Shown one piece after another: positions 22,781 through 33,709 of a stretch of 64,000 nucleotides of DNA. The translations under genes were made by a program, and so were the position numbers. Below the pieces are notes generated by a model that searched no databases, was not told where the DNA came from, and was given only the letters and a program-made list of their open reading frames with translations. The stretch is from Lutraria lutraria (taxonomy: Eukaryota; Mollusca; Bivalvia; Venerida; Mactridae), in contig OZ026844.1 in assembly GCA_964023205.1 (NCBI GenBank), positions 12,138,790 to 12,202,789 of the forward strand, given 5' to 3'. Within the stretch, counting starts at the first letter, position 1. Each line of letters starts with the position of its first letter.

Positions 22781-23552
22781 GAAACACCCCAATACACCCC
22801 AATAACGCTGAAACACCCAAATACACCCCAATAACTCTTAAATCACACAAATACAACTCAATAATAATCAAATTAAACTTTTATAGAATGAAATAATGTA
22901 TCTAAAAACAAACGTAATCCTATTTTATGCAAGAAAAATATGAATTAAGATTTATAAGTTTGATATTTGTGGCTTAATTACTGTATGCCCCATATTCGTG
23001 AATATGAACAAACGTTCACCAATAGTAACCATATTTTCCTTATCTTTGAGAATTTTCCATTTTTTTCTAAACTAGTGATCAAGATTTAAGAACATAAAAT
23101 GATACTGATTACAAAAACGTTGATTTTTGTTCAATTATCATATACACCCCAATAACTCTTAAAACACCCCAATACACCACAATAACTCTAAAAACACCAG
23201 TGACCACCAAACTCAATACACCCCAATAACTCTTCAATGTTTTATTTTCAACCAAATAATCATTCTAAACGTTCAGTACACATCCTTCGTCTATTTGTTT
23301 ACATTCATTTTGTATTTATGAGTATTTGATATAAAAATTAATTGATGGTTGATACTGAATTTCTGTATGCACGCATTCATATAACATCTCAAACTTAACA
23401 ATTTTATTTCACATCTTATCTTGCGTAAAATATTTTTAGAATCTGCATTTGTTTTTTTATATACAAAATGTATATAGTTTCATCAAATATAAAGTTGAAT
23501 TTTATTATTATTGAGTTGTATTTGGGTGATTTGAGAGTTATTGGGGTGTTTC
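22781..23552. mobile_element. Element with repeated ACACCCCAATAACTCT subterminal motifs
   Basis: The left end GAAACACCCCAATACACCCC is followed by several ACACCCCAATAACTCT copies; the right end TTGGGGTGTTTC is its inverse, and ATACAACTCAATAATAAT at the left pairs with ATTATTATTGAGTTGTAT at the right. More motif copies lie in the middle (23151-23230). No reading frame. Copy B: 57298-58095. Confidence 0.65.
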
Positions 23553-24250
23553 ACTATCCAGGGTATTTTTAGTGACTACTGAAAAGATATGGCTGACAAG
23601 GTGCTCTTTCCGATACATTTACTACTTAGGGTTTGTTGTAACATCAACTGTTCAAAATGGTAGGAGTATATTTTTTTTAATTTTTCTCAACATTGTGAAG
23701 TAAAAACTTTATATTTGTTTGTATCAACGTCAAACATCGTCTAGAAACAATAATATCATTTATTGGATGCTGGAATGCAGTCATTTGAATGAACTAAATG
23801 TGTTATATTTGATGTATAGTAAGTGACATAAGTCAGATAAGTGACATATTTCGGATATTAACTTAAAATGTCTTTGGACAAGGACTTATATACATATTTG
23901 GATAAGCGCACTTGTCTCATTTTTCTGAGTACGACATTTTCTGTATAAGATAATCACATTACTAAAAACAAACATTTATTACAATAAGTTCCAAATGTGT
24001 TTTCCATTCAATATAGAAGTGATTAACTTTATTTATATAATTTCTGTCGTTTGAGTTTACAAATTAGACGGAAATTGATTTCCCATGGTTCATAAAGCTC
24101 CGATAGGTGTCGCTAGTGTTGAAATTCAGAAAATTTCGTGCGTTTATAGTCAAGGTATAAATCCATTCAGCCTAGGGTAACTGACTGGTAAAGACGTTTA
24201 AATTTGACAAACCGGTTATTACATGTACTAGTTCACAGTCATGTAGTATA

Positions 24251-24499
24251 GTGTCACACGTGGACGACTTAGATTTACACAACATTGATAATGGACACAT
24301 GCGGGAATTAGAAAAACGGAAAAGAAAGACATTAAATGGGCGTTTGCGGAAAACCGAATATGACACGAGTTTCGTATATCGAAGGCTCATTGTAGAGCCC
24401 GTAAGAAAAAGAAGCTCATGGTCGTGTCAAGACGTGGTCATTGGAACTGGAAACATGTATAGCGGGAGAATACAGAAGTTGGGAAACACACGAGGTTGA
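24251..24499 (+). other. Unassigned 82-codon frame upstream of the DIRS remnant
   Basis: Lys/Arg-rich (MRELEKRKRKTLNGRLRKTE). By position it could be the end of a retroelement gag-like region. In copy B one base is inserted and the frame begins later (58830-59045). Not recognised. Confidence 0.25.
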
Positions 24500-24868
24500 A
24501 CCCCTACGCCTATGGACAGACGAAACACCTTAGATGCGACATTATTTAAACAGAGACAGTAAACCTGATATACCTGTAAAGAAGTGAGAACGTCCCAGTT
24601 CCAAGTGGAATACACACAGATTATCCAGATGACTTTTAGAGATGAGTATATAGATTATTCTTATTTTAGAAATGACAATTTCGATAATGATAGATTTACT
24701 GATAACTATTTTGTTTACGAACAGGTCTGGAAGACACCATTGTAAAATAGATTACCAGAAATTTGGAATAAGAAAGTCAATTTATTTAGATACAACTAAA
24801 ATGTTTACTTCTACTCATGGTGGTTAATCAGTCATCAGTATCCATAAGTATAAACTGTTAAAAAAACA

Positions 24869-25985
24869 ACGCTTGTTTTTAGATTTATGTTTTGGGATTG
24901 CATGTTCCTGTAATAATAAGAGTATGTATAGAACGAAATCGAACAAGATTTGTTGGATTCATTCTGACTTATCCCTGAAATTGATAAACAATTTAGGTTC
25001 CTGTGCAAGAACTTGAATGGCTAGGTGCTTACCTTAACAAGAAGAAATTTACTACATGTTATTTTACCACTCCGGTCGGGACAGATAATGCCTTATTAAA
25101 TGTAAGTCAGATTAAACATAAATCATGGGTTCAGGTCTGGACATTAGCGAGTTTTATTGGTCAGGTTAATTCTAGTATGAATATTGTGATCAGTCCTGTT
25201 TCACAGATTATGATTAGATATCTAAGCATTGGTGCATTACAAGCCAATAACTGGATTTATTATAATCAAATTGTCTCATTCTAGTATGCAGTAGTTAGGT
25301 GTCTCCATTCAACAGGGGTTTGCTTTAAGATTGTTTACAGTGATGCTTCAGCTAAGCATATTTTACGGGCTATGAAGTCGATATTTTAAATGGGGTTTCC
25401 CATGGTGTTTGGATGTCAGAGGAGAGTGTTCGATCCTCATGGAGAGAACTGTGTGCTGTGTAACGATCCTCATGGAGAGAACTGTGTGCTGTGTATAGAG
25501 TACTAAGATATATGTATATGTGTTATATGTGTGTATGTATATGTAAGTATGTATGTGTGTGTGTGTGTATCATGCCTTTGGAATGTTAATGAATTTTCAT
25601 TATTTATTTATTTGACTCGGACAATTTCTGGCATTATCTACATATATAAAGGGTTAAATGGTTAACAGATAATACAGGTGTGTGCACCATCGTTCAACAT
25701 ATTTTAGTTGTAGATTGATTTGCCTTTGAACACACATTTTTACTTTAGTTTTTGGGCTTACAAGTCTGCTGCATGTGTGGACGCATTCACATATAATTGG
25801 GGTTCAGTATTTGGTGTGTTTGTACCCAATGTTATTCTTGTAGCTAAAGTGCTCAAGAAGATACAGAGTTGCAAAGCGCAAGTCGGCAAATTATCTTTTA
25901 TGCCCCTGGGTATGCAGTTTTTAGACATTTTGTTCACGATTGGATGTGTTAACCTACTGATAAGATACCCCATGCAAAATGGTGT
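24869..25985 (+). pseudogene. DIRS-like retroelement remnant (RT and RNase H), copy A
   Basis: In order on the plus strand: FLDLCFGIAC in place of the usual YLDDGxG RT motif; VPVQELEWLGAYLN, the KxxWxPxQxLEWLG block; WTLASFIGQVNSS, the connection; FKIVYSDAS, an RNase H aspartate; and CVDAFTYNWGSVFGVFVPNV with AKVLKKIQ. The order fits tyrosine-recombinase retroelements (DIRS/Ngaro). Frames shift between blocks, the second catalytic Asp is lost and no recombinase or repeats are seen. Confidence 0.75.
25503..25570. repeat. TATG/TG microsatellite
   Basis: Alternating TATGTA and GTGTGTGTGT tracts. Copy B has the same at about 60050-60115. Confidence 0.8.
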
Positions 25986-26630
25986 AGGCATTTTCAGTTA
26001 TGGAAAAATAAAGTTTAACGAGTCTGCATTATACATTAATTTGAAGAATTAAAACAGTGAAAGTATTCAATTACCATACCCAATACAAATATTTTATATG
26101 ACTAAGAAATTTATTCAATAATTTTGGAAATTATTGAGTAATATGTTATATAATAGTTAAACATACAATCATTGGTGTTAATTCGTGCAGTCATGTAATT
26201 GTAGTGTTCATTACTTTATAGACAATCCAATGTCATGTTTGATTTGATACAATTCAGTTCATCTTCTAAATGGTATTAAGTACACTGTATAGTATTCACA
26301 AAAACATCACATTTATTCAATGCAATATTGCTCGTTTTTCATGAAACACACGGATCTAAAACGTATTGTCACAGACATGCTTTAATAAATTATATATTGT
26401 GATGACCGTGTAATAAAACAATATCATGAATATGTTTATCATTTATCTGTTAGGTCAGTTCAGTCAGAAAATAGAGTAGGGAGGGAAGATACATAAGTAC
26501 TGGGCATTTAGAACTCTATTAATTTTTATTACGAATGATTTTCCTGGTTCTTTATCGTGCCCGGTGATAAGCACCGATACACACTAAACATCTTACCTGT
26601 GATTTTCTAAACTCGATACATGGTTCGGTA

Positions 26631-26857
26631 GTTGTGATGGTGACACTGTAAAAGCGTCCCTGATATATCTGAAAGTTGTGACGGTGACACTGTAAAAGCG
26701 TCCCTGAAATATCTGAAAGTTGTGATGGTGACACTGTAAAAGCGTCCCTGATATATCTGAAAGTTGTGACGGTGACACTGTAAAAGCGTCCCTGAAATAT
26801 CTGAAAGTTGTGATGGTGACACTGTAAGATTAAGCGTCCCTGATATATCTGAAAGCG
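26631..26857. repeat. 44-bp minisatellite, 5 units, copy A
   Basis: Unit GTTGTGATGGTGACACTGTA plus AAAGCGTCCCTGAAATATCT plus GAAA. Units differ at T/C and A/T positions. The last unit carries a variant ATTAAGCGTCCC. No unit contains a stop in any minus-strand frame, so long overlapping frames appear without coding meaning. Confidence 0.92.
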
Positions 26858-26859
26858 AA

Positions 26860-26930
26860 GCCGAGATTCGATACCACGACTTTTCTATTAGTATTCCAGC
26901 ACGTTACCACCGAATCACCGATCAACTCCT
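26860..26930 (-). mobile_element. tRNA-like sequence beside the minisatellite (SINE head candidate)
   Basis: The minus strand reads GATTCGGTGGTAACGTGCTG, an anticodon-arm-like stretch, then GTGGTATCGAATCTCGGC, close to A-box and B-box spacing of tRNA genes. With the minisatellite and the CGTGCCCG...GCACCGATACAC block next to it, this could be a tRNA-derived SINE with a tandem-repeat body. Copy B: 61700-61770 and again 62365-62435. Confidence 0.4.
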
Positions 26931-27645
26931 AAAAATATGTATACCTGTCACGGTATATCTTATTATTTTTCAAAACTGCACGATAGTTCAGCTATTCATA
27001 GCGGTCACTCGCTCAGCGCGCATCACGACTTGGCTGTCAAAAACACTTGGTGAGCACATTATAAAACTTCTAAGACCGCTGATGTAAGGGTCTCGGATTC
27101 GAAGCCCAGCCATAAAGTATAATTTGATGATACAAATAGCCAGTATGTATCCACTCTTTATGTATTGACGAAGAACGGGTCACTAATTGAACCATGTGCT
27201 GGTTAACTGACCACGAAACATAACAGCTCAAAGCAAACAAACCAAAATATAATACGATTAGTATCAATATCTCTAGTTTATAATGAAAGGGAAATAATCA
27301 CTACAAACACTTCTCAATGTAATATTCTGGATTTAATTCCCTTTGTTGAAAGATCTGGATAATTAACAATTTTGTATAAGAGAAATACTTCAATTTTCCA
27401 CATTTCGTCGTCATCATCATAATCATAGTTAAACTGCGCGATTTTATAAATGGTAACTTTTGAATGTTCTCTTAAAATAAATAATTCATTATATGATTTT
27501 TTTAAATATTCATAAAATCAGTTTGCAGGTAAATCAAATTTCAACAACTGTTCATAATTATATACTTTATGTATTGTATTGATATATATAGATTATATAA
27601 TGCATATATTTATACATGTGCTGTTTTTATCAAGTGTATGTTACA

Positions 27646-27772
27646 CTAGTACACCCTGTTGTCGTACCAAGGGTTGGGCCCATAGTTGCTGGGAGTCCCT
27701 TTGTAATATGGGTATTCATCAACTGGCACAACGTTATCTACTGGGGCCGCTGAGAGTACAGTCGGTTCCTCA
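27646..27772 (-). CDS. Tetraspan gene last exon, copy A
   Basis: Acceptor TTATTTCAG at 27773. Forty-one residues, EEPTVLSAAPVDNVVPVDEY... ending NPWYDNRVY and TAG. Five tyrosines, seven prolines. It looks unchanged in copy B while surrounding noncoding bases differ, which supports it as coding. Confidence 0.82.
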
Positions 27773-30657
27773 CTGAAATAATTAAAATAATACAGGTCAT
27801 CTGTAAATAAACTGAACTGAACTTAACAATCCTTTAAATCTCACCATTCCTTAACACGAACATGGTGTATTGTATACTTAATGTTTAATCAAATTTGTGA
27901 AGGGGTACATTGCACCAACCATTAGTGAATAGGTTTATAAACTATATGGAATAAAAGTACCACATTCTACAAATATACAGATAATATTACAATAGCTACC
28001 TAACACAACAGAGAATTTTTTAGAACACATATGAAAGGTTCTGATCAATCGAAATCATTAACAACACTCAAATAGTCATCTATAAAAACCCTGCCCTCAA
28101 AGATTCATAATTAGGAGTCCGAATGTTTGGGTATATGATGCAAATGTGGATTTTATTTTCCCTGGCCAGTGATATACTTACTGTTAACGAATATATTAAT
28201 AATATTACAGGTCCAATTTTTTCAAGTCTGGGTGTGAATCTACTATGTACATGTATTAGTAATTATAGTACCCATGTCTATCTGAGTGTTGGACTCAACA
28301 CTCAAAATAATGATAATAAAAACTTTAACCAAAGGATATGGACCGAAAATATTACATACAGCAATTCACGTACAAAAATATCCACACAAGCTAAAAGTTG
28401 ATATTGAAGTGCTAAATCTAAATGCTGAATCTGAGAATTACGAGTATTGTTCTTAGAGAGTTTATGCATAAAACTAGCATACCGATAGTAGACTGGACGT
28501 TCGGTCGGATAGTATGGTTGGGGTCCGTACACATATTGGTGAGCCGGGGAAAATACTGTTCTCATCTTGGTGTCCGAGAACACTTCGGTGTCAGAACGGC
28601 TACTGGACCGGTCGGTAGGACTTCCACATACACCTGAAGTATTAGAAGCAACAACGTCCGGAAATAACGCATGATTCAGCAAGTCCTTTTCTAGTTAATT
28701 TCCTTTGTAACAAAAAAGTATCGTGAATCATTCCGTACGTAATGAAGTAACCTACTGATAGAAATGATGTTTTTTTCTCATGTAAGAGAAACCAATCAGA
28801 ATATGCTTTGATAATTTGTCCTTGAGCTCGAAAATTATTTTTTTCTATTTTTTCAATTTAGCGGAACCAAGGACTTATATACATACATGGATTCGCAACT
28901 GCTAAAAATAGATCAAACGATATCGTTCGGCGATCCCACAATGCATTGCTATATACTCGGCAATGTCCGACAGCTGTATTTGGGTGTTTACGAATTTGAT
29001 TATACTAATCAAACTCTGGCAATTGGGCACGGGAAATTGGTAAATGATGCAACAAATTCCTTAAAGATATTGAGATACATTTATAATCCACAATGTCTAA
29101 GTATAATCATTGAAAAAGGCATATCAGTCGAACATTTTAAATTCCAAGATGGCGGACATCTATTATAATCCTTTCGTCTCCGCGATTAAACATTCGGAAT
29201 ACCACGGATATTTTCGCTGTTATTATCATTCGGATATCACGGATTTGTTCGTATTTTCGCTTTTGTAAACAATAGCTTGTATTCCCGTTGATTCACGTCT
29301 TATTATCGCGGGATTTGATTACTTTGAACTGTTAATACGGAAGTTGCGAATCCATGTATGTATATAAGTCCTTGGCGGAACACAGCTTAGTTCTGAAATG
29401 CATTACTTCAAATTATTTAGTACAATTGTATCTTGCCAGCAAATAATTGTTGTACAAATAGACACGAGGAAGTATCCCCACCTACCTGTAAGCCACAGAA
29501 GCATAAGTGCCACAACAAGGGCCAGGAAGCCACCAATGGCACATAGAACCACGGAGTAAGGTACATGAAGACTCGCATCGTGGGATGCTAGAAGTGGTAA
29601 CTTATGATCAGCTTCTATGTCGTCATCTATATCTAGGTGCATGTGTGATACCATACCAACAGGTACCCATACCAGTATGCCTGAGATTATAAGTACCATA
29701 AATATTGCTCAATCATTCATTTCTACGACATTATTTAAATCGAGCTGCGTAATATACTTAATGAAGTAAAAGGAGTACTATACTGAGAAGTTCTTATAAT
29801 ATTGTATCCATCCGGATACTCCACGGAGTCTTAATGAAGTAATTCAAGTTCAGCATAAATAAGCTTGTGAATGACAAGGAGTGTTCCTTGTGAAAATTGT
29901 TAGTACATACAGTTCTAACTGCTTTAATATGTATTTATGTTGTAGACCGTAATTAACTAAATAAGTCGATACTAACCTGCGAGAAGCCAGGCAATAAACG
30001 CTGTAGTAGCAACAGTTCGAAAGACCCAGGTTTTGAAGATGCAGCAGACGAGACACAGGACAAGAATAAAACCCAGGGTACAGAGGAGTACAACAATCAC
30101 CATGATGATTCTCCAAGCGACCCATTCCTCCGTGTCTGCCGTCAGAGTTTCTATCCAGTTATAATGACCGCTGTACTCTGCATACAGATAACATATAATG
30201 CTAGTACAATGTAACCTCCCTAGAGCGGTGGCCCTCTCTTGGGCAACAACCTTCTTTCAACAACAGCATGGTTTTCCTACTGCACGTTTCAACTTTCAAT
30301 TTAACCTCTGTAGAGCAAATACTTCTGAACAACAACATAATTTTGCTACTCCCAAAGGTTGTTGCTTTGAAGAGGTTGCACGGTATACAAAGCGGTAACT
30401 GAAATCGCACAACACTGTTGTAACTTGTTCTTATTTCAATATGAGTTACGACACTGTTGCGCTGAACCCTCGAAATATCATTTTCAGTTTTAGTAGATTA
30501 GAGTTAAATCAACGAGCGTATATACTTTCTAATGACTAGAATTTAAATCTTACTGGGATAAGCCATCTCTGCCACACACTCTTTAGAATCATCTCCAGCG
30601 CGGCATGTCTTACAAGTCTCTAACTCTTGTGGACACAACACATCATAGAACAAGGAC
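27646..30657 (-). CDS. Tetraspan (claudin/PMP22-like topology) membrane protein gene, copy A, 5' exon not found
   Basis: Five exons join with matching phases: 30554-30657, 29977-30177, 29486-29680, 28483-28690 and 27646-27772. The first encodes a cysteine-rich loop (LCPQELETCKTC...SKEC); the second a helix WRIIMVIVVLLCTLGFILV followed by the start of another; the third finishes that helix (GILVWVPVGMV), then an acidic loop (DIDDDIEADHK) and a third helix (VVLCAIGGFLALVVALMLLW); the fourth a Ser/Asp-rich tail with GPQPYYPTERPVYY; the last a Pro/Tyr-rich end finishing WYDNRVY then TAG at 27646. Three membrane helices with a Cys loop before them fit a four-helix claudin/PMP22-like protein lacking its first exon, which should end at phase 2 somewhere upstream of 30657. 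I cannot name the family. Its place in the same duplicated unit as the receptor gene is notable. Confidence 0.75.
28483..28690 (-). CDS. Tetraspan gene exon: cytoplasmic tail
   Basis: Acceptor AACTAG, donor TATCG-GTATGC. Encodes a Ser-rich segment (PTDRSSSRSDTEVFSD) and a Tyr/Pro-rich segment. Without the splice the frame would run 60 more residues with a hydrophobic end; the phase-2 match to the next exon argues for splicing. Confidence 0.78.
28867..29375. mobile_element. MITE with 34-bp perfect terminal inverted repeats
   Basis: CCAAGGACTTATATACATAC...GCAACT at 28867 and its exact inverse ending at 29375. Flanked by CGGAA on both sides, a probable 5-bp target duplication. Lies in an intron of the tetraspan gene. 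A 93-codon frame starts inside the left end but has no recognisable features. Confidence 0.85.
29486..29680 (-). CDS. Tetraspan gene exon: helix end, acidic loop, last helix
   Basis: Acceptor ATCTCAG, donor ACAG-GTAGGT. The loop MHLDIDDDIEADHKLPLL separates two hydrophobic segments of 12 and 24 residues. Confidence 0.85.
29977..30177 (-). CDS. Tetraspan gene exon: two membrane helices
   Basis: Acceptor TATGCAG, donor GCAG-GTTAGT. Reads YSGHYNWIETLTADTEEWVA, then a ~27-residue hydrophobic helix, a CCIFKTW turn, and VFRTVATTAFIAWLLA opening the next helix. Confidence 0.85.
30200..30388. mobile_element. Diverged MITE of the CAACCTCTCTAGAG family
   Basis: AATGTAACCTCCCTAGAGC at the left and GAAGAGGTTGCACGGT at the right, with internal GTAGAGCAAA and CAACAAC repeats. 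It sits immediately upstream of the tetraspan two-helix exon. Confidence 0.5.
30554..30657 (-). CDS. Tetraspan gene exon: extracellular Cys-rich loop
   Basis: Acceptor TTTTCCAG, donor CCA-GTAAGA. Five cysteines in about 34 codons (C-x6-C-x2-C-x8-C after an earlier C). The reading needs two bases from an upstream exon that I did not find. Confidence 0.7.
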
Positions 30658-30716
30658 CTGGAAAATATGTCAATTTAGCATTGATAAGATTGTAATATCT
30701 AATCTTAGTACATACA

Positions 30717-31150
30717 TATTTCACGTATATATCGGCATCATAACAGAACAAGGTTGATCTTTTAGGGTTTAAGTCTCCAATCCAATAGGACTGTGCACAA
30801 CCGTAAGCCGAAATGTCGGAAATATTCGAATCCATCTTTAGATTCGCGGGTACGGATCCACATTTTGTAATTTCAATTCCGGTTGGGATACAAGCTAACT
30901 CGTGGTTGAAATATGCTTTTTCCCATTTTACCGACTTTCGCTCGTTTCATAGAAGGGTTTTGTTTTCGTCTGCACATGGATCGCTCTTATTGTCATTATC
31001 AGGGACACAGTCATCCATTCCTTGTCGTCTGTTTTCACTATTGACAGTTGTTTTACGATTTCTCTGAAAAGTCAGCAAAAGTTGATATTCCGCTGAGATC
31101 GCAATCGACAGTGAGGTTATATTTTGGGTTTTACTCGAAAATTTGATAGG
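30717..31150 (-). other. Long open stretch interrupted by one TGA, coding status unknown
   Basis: On the minus strand a single frame runs about 145 codons with only one stop, a TGA near 30956, after MDDCVPDNDNKSDPCADENK and before a segment with HELACIPTGIEITKCGSVP. A good acceptor (ACTTTTCAG) sits near 31080. It lies just upstream of the tetraspan exons, but the phase does not join the exon at 30657 by any GT I can see. Possible decayed exon, separate gene fragment or chance. Confidence 0.25.
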
Positions 31151-31199
31151 TTAAACTCTCATATAGTTTTCGTTATCAGTATTAACAGAAATCAACTGT

Positions 31200-33070
31200 A
31201 CTGTCTCGCTTTGTATAAAACCAAATGCTGTTTGATTGTTCACAAATTGATAATGATTGTTATAATATTATTTTGATGTTGAATCTACATATTTCTTAAG
31301 AAGCAACTGGTAATTTTAAATGTCTGTCATTGATTAATCTTAAAATTGAAACGAAGATTGTTAAATTATGTTAAATAATATTACACCAAATAATCTTTCT
31401 GGAACCTAATTGCAGAAGCTGACTACTGTTAAACTCTAGCACACCACAGATAAGGCCAAGTGTGAAGCTCCTTGAACTACCTCAGCTCATCAAAGATGAT
31501 TAAGGATGTCAAAGTTATATCAGTCTCTGATAAAAATATGTGTTTATTATGCAGTACTATTTTTTGTATTTGTATCCTTACACTTAAACATATAAACTAC
31601 AAACTTCCATTTTATTTTTAAGAGCTGGAAACTAATTGATGTATTATAGATTTACACTTTGTACTGAAGCATCAACTGTATTTCATTTCTTTAAATTATA
31701 GGGGTCTCTTTAAAGGTAGTATATTTATACCTTTGGAGATGTTTTCTCGTGGCAGTGGTGGCTTGATGCTGTTCTTGAAACACTATTTTAAATGTACTTT
31801 TAGTAAACATTCAGTGAGGTTGCGTAGTGAACAGTGAACACCGGCTGGTCGAGTAATGCGCATGTGGACTGACCAAACAGCTTACGAAGCCAACCGGACT
31901 TGAAACATTTTAGAATTATTGTGTACTCTACTTTTTTGCATAAATGTTGGATAATTTGACTTATAAATTTAATTGTCCATAGTTGTGTATATTTTACCCA
32001 TATCATTTTTGACTAACATGTTTGTATTCATTACATATTGTTTTAACCATGACTTAATCGTGACTGTACAGCACTTTTGAACGTGTAATTACATGAAAAA
32101 AGGGCTATATAAATAGGGTATAATAATAATAAAAAAAATCCGTAGACCAAGATTACTAGGCGAATTGTCGGTTAAAAATACGATTTTCTATCCGAATAAA
32201 CACTCGTTCTTTGTCTTTTAGACTGTTGTTAATATATTTAACAGTAATTTAAATCTATTCAATGAGAGGCACGACTGGGGCTCTTAAAATTTTACATAAA
32301 CGTATAAACTGTTTTCAACATGCTTCACTAGCTAAGTCATTAGCGTATTTATCTGTCTATATAATGTACATTTAATCAGGATCATCTACTTTAAAATTAC
32401 ATGAATAGTTTTTGTGTATACATACTTTACTAATCACTCCTGTTGTTACTTGTTATGTATGCTGATGTGCCACGTCTGACTATGCACAGGTCACCGGCAA
32501 CCTTCACCTTTAGAAGTCAGCTGTTTCACCGGCAGCACGGAGAAACTGAATCGTCAAATATTGAATAGTAGTTTTTATATGAAGTAAATATTTTGTTGTT
32601 ATAAAACATGTTATAAACATACTACTTGACGGTGTTTTCAGTGTGTAAAAAGAATTCCTGGGTGGTAGAGGGACTGTGCGTGGGCTTCATACTGTGACTT
32701 TGTACCATAAGTAAGTCTGCTGTCAAATATTGGAGTATGTTATACAACGGTCATCGCGTATTTTAGTACAATGTACAATGGTATAAACATAGTCCATGTT
32801 ATATGTTACTAACAACAATAGTAACTACCCTTGCATTTTTGTGTTGTATATTTTGAAACTTATATAATTATGTATGTAAGTTCATGAAAGAAAAACAAAC
32901 AAGTGATACGCTAAAAAGATAAAGTATAATGTCAAAGTATTTCAATACAAGTATGTGGTATATATATATAATGTTGAAAACAAAGAAAAAGTAGTAGTAA
33001 AAATAATAATTATTGTCCAACCATATTTGAATACAGTAAAATTACTGAATGTATTAATAAAGGCTACCTA
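31200..33070. other. Intergenic stretch between tetraspan gene A and large gene B
   Basis: About 1.9 kb of AT-rich DNA without a defensible exon. It should hold the missing first exon(s) of the tetraspan gene if they are close. A slightly GC-richer patch at 32450-32560 and an ATG-containing short frame near 32695 on the minus strand (MKPTHSPSTTQEFF) were looked at and not accepted. A LINE-like tail sits at 32085-32150. Confidence 0.5.
32085..32150 (+). mobile_element. 3' tail of an L2-like LINE or derived SINE
   Basis: Reads GGGCTATATAAAT followed by TAATAATAATAA, the form of many L2/CR1-type 3' ends (CGCTATATAAAT plus a TTA or ATA repeat). No reverse transcriptase sequence is left beside it. 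Confidence 0.45.
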
Positions 33071-33074
33071 CATA

Positions 33075-33080
33075 TTTATT
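33075..33080 (-). terminator. Possible polyadenylation signal of the large gene, copy B
   Basis: AATAAA on the minus strand about 630 bases after the stop codon at 33710. The intervening AT-rich sequence is a plausible 3' UTR. No transcript evidence. Confidence 0.3.
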
Positions 33081-33709
33081 AAACACAGAAATAGCGCATA
33101 TTTAAGTACAATGTATTTCAAAATGGACAGACAGCAACAAGTTATAACATTAACTTGAAATTTAAATCAATCTGCAGGCAAACATCCAACAGTACTATAG
33201 ATGTATTTATATTTTGATCATTCAGATAAGCACTGAATACATTTGATAACTTGCAAACATTCAATAGTACAGTAGGGAAGCTTTAAATATACTTGACAAC
33301 ATACACACACAAATATGACTTACTTATAAAATAAAACCTACACCAAACACAAGAAATGCATGTAATTGTGCAGATCTATAATTAAGCAATATTGTATTTA
33401 CAAACATAATATGGAAATCAATTAGTTACAATATCAAACTACAACGACAGGTAGGCAATACAAATAAACGACACAATGTAAAAGACAAAACAAGAACAGT
33501 AATTCACGAACACCAAAGCTGAATCTTAAATTATTCCGAGTATAAAAATGATTAAAAAACCACCATTGATTGTCCTGATTATGAAACGAAAAACATGTCT
33601 CTATATCAACAGTAATATCAGAGTACAACAATCAAACATTTTTTTGATTATGTTAGACAGAGCTACAACTACACATCTAAAATCCGAAATCAGGTTATTC
33701 ATTTTTTTT

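Larger units (their letters stand above)
17980..27640. other. Region between the large gene A and the tetraspan gene A
   Basis: About 9.7 kb occupied mainly by the transposon remnants listed separately. It should contain the promoter and 5' exon(s) of large gene A, but none could be identified; there is no convincing ATG plus signal peptide plus phase-1 donor. Copy B equivalent: 52577-63287. Confidence 0.55.
1..28357. repeat. Copy A of the ~35 kb direct duplication
   Basis: Partner of the segment beginning at 34349. Base 1 already lies inside the unit, in the intron just 3' of the linker exon of the large gene. The transmembrane and tail exons of this copy must therefore lie to the left of the window. 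Homology with copy B runs through the last exon of the tetraspan gene and into its next intron, where the window ends for copy B. Confidence 0.95.

Noticed and set aside
22781..23240. Telomere-like interpretation of repeated ACACCCCAATA
   Set aside because: The unit is 16 bases, irregular and inverted at the other end; it is an element with subterminal repeats, not a telomeric tract.
27040..27290. Possible tRNA-like B box at GGATTCGAAGCCC
   Set aside because: No A box or cloverleaf could be fitted at the right distance, and the element is just part of the 667-bp repeat unit.
28123..28401. 92-codon plus-strand frame
   Set aside because: It overlaps the tetraspan gene intron on the other strand; no features, AT-rich composition.
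28887..29168. 93-codon plus-strand frame inside the MITE
   Set aside because: It starts within the terminal inverted repeat; no transposase-like motif and the element is too short.
32640..32700. Minus-strand ATG frame MKPTHSPSTTQEFF as start of the tetraspan gene
   Set aside because: No hydrophobic first helix follows, and the only nearby GT (GTAGTA) cannot be tied to a downstream exon.
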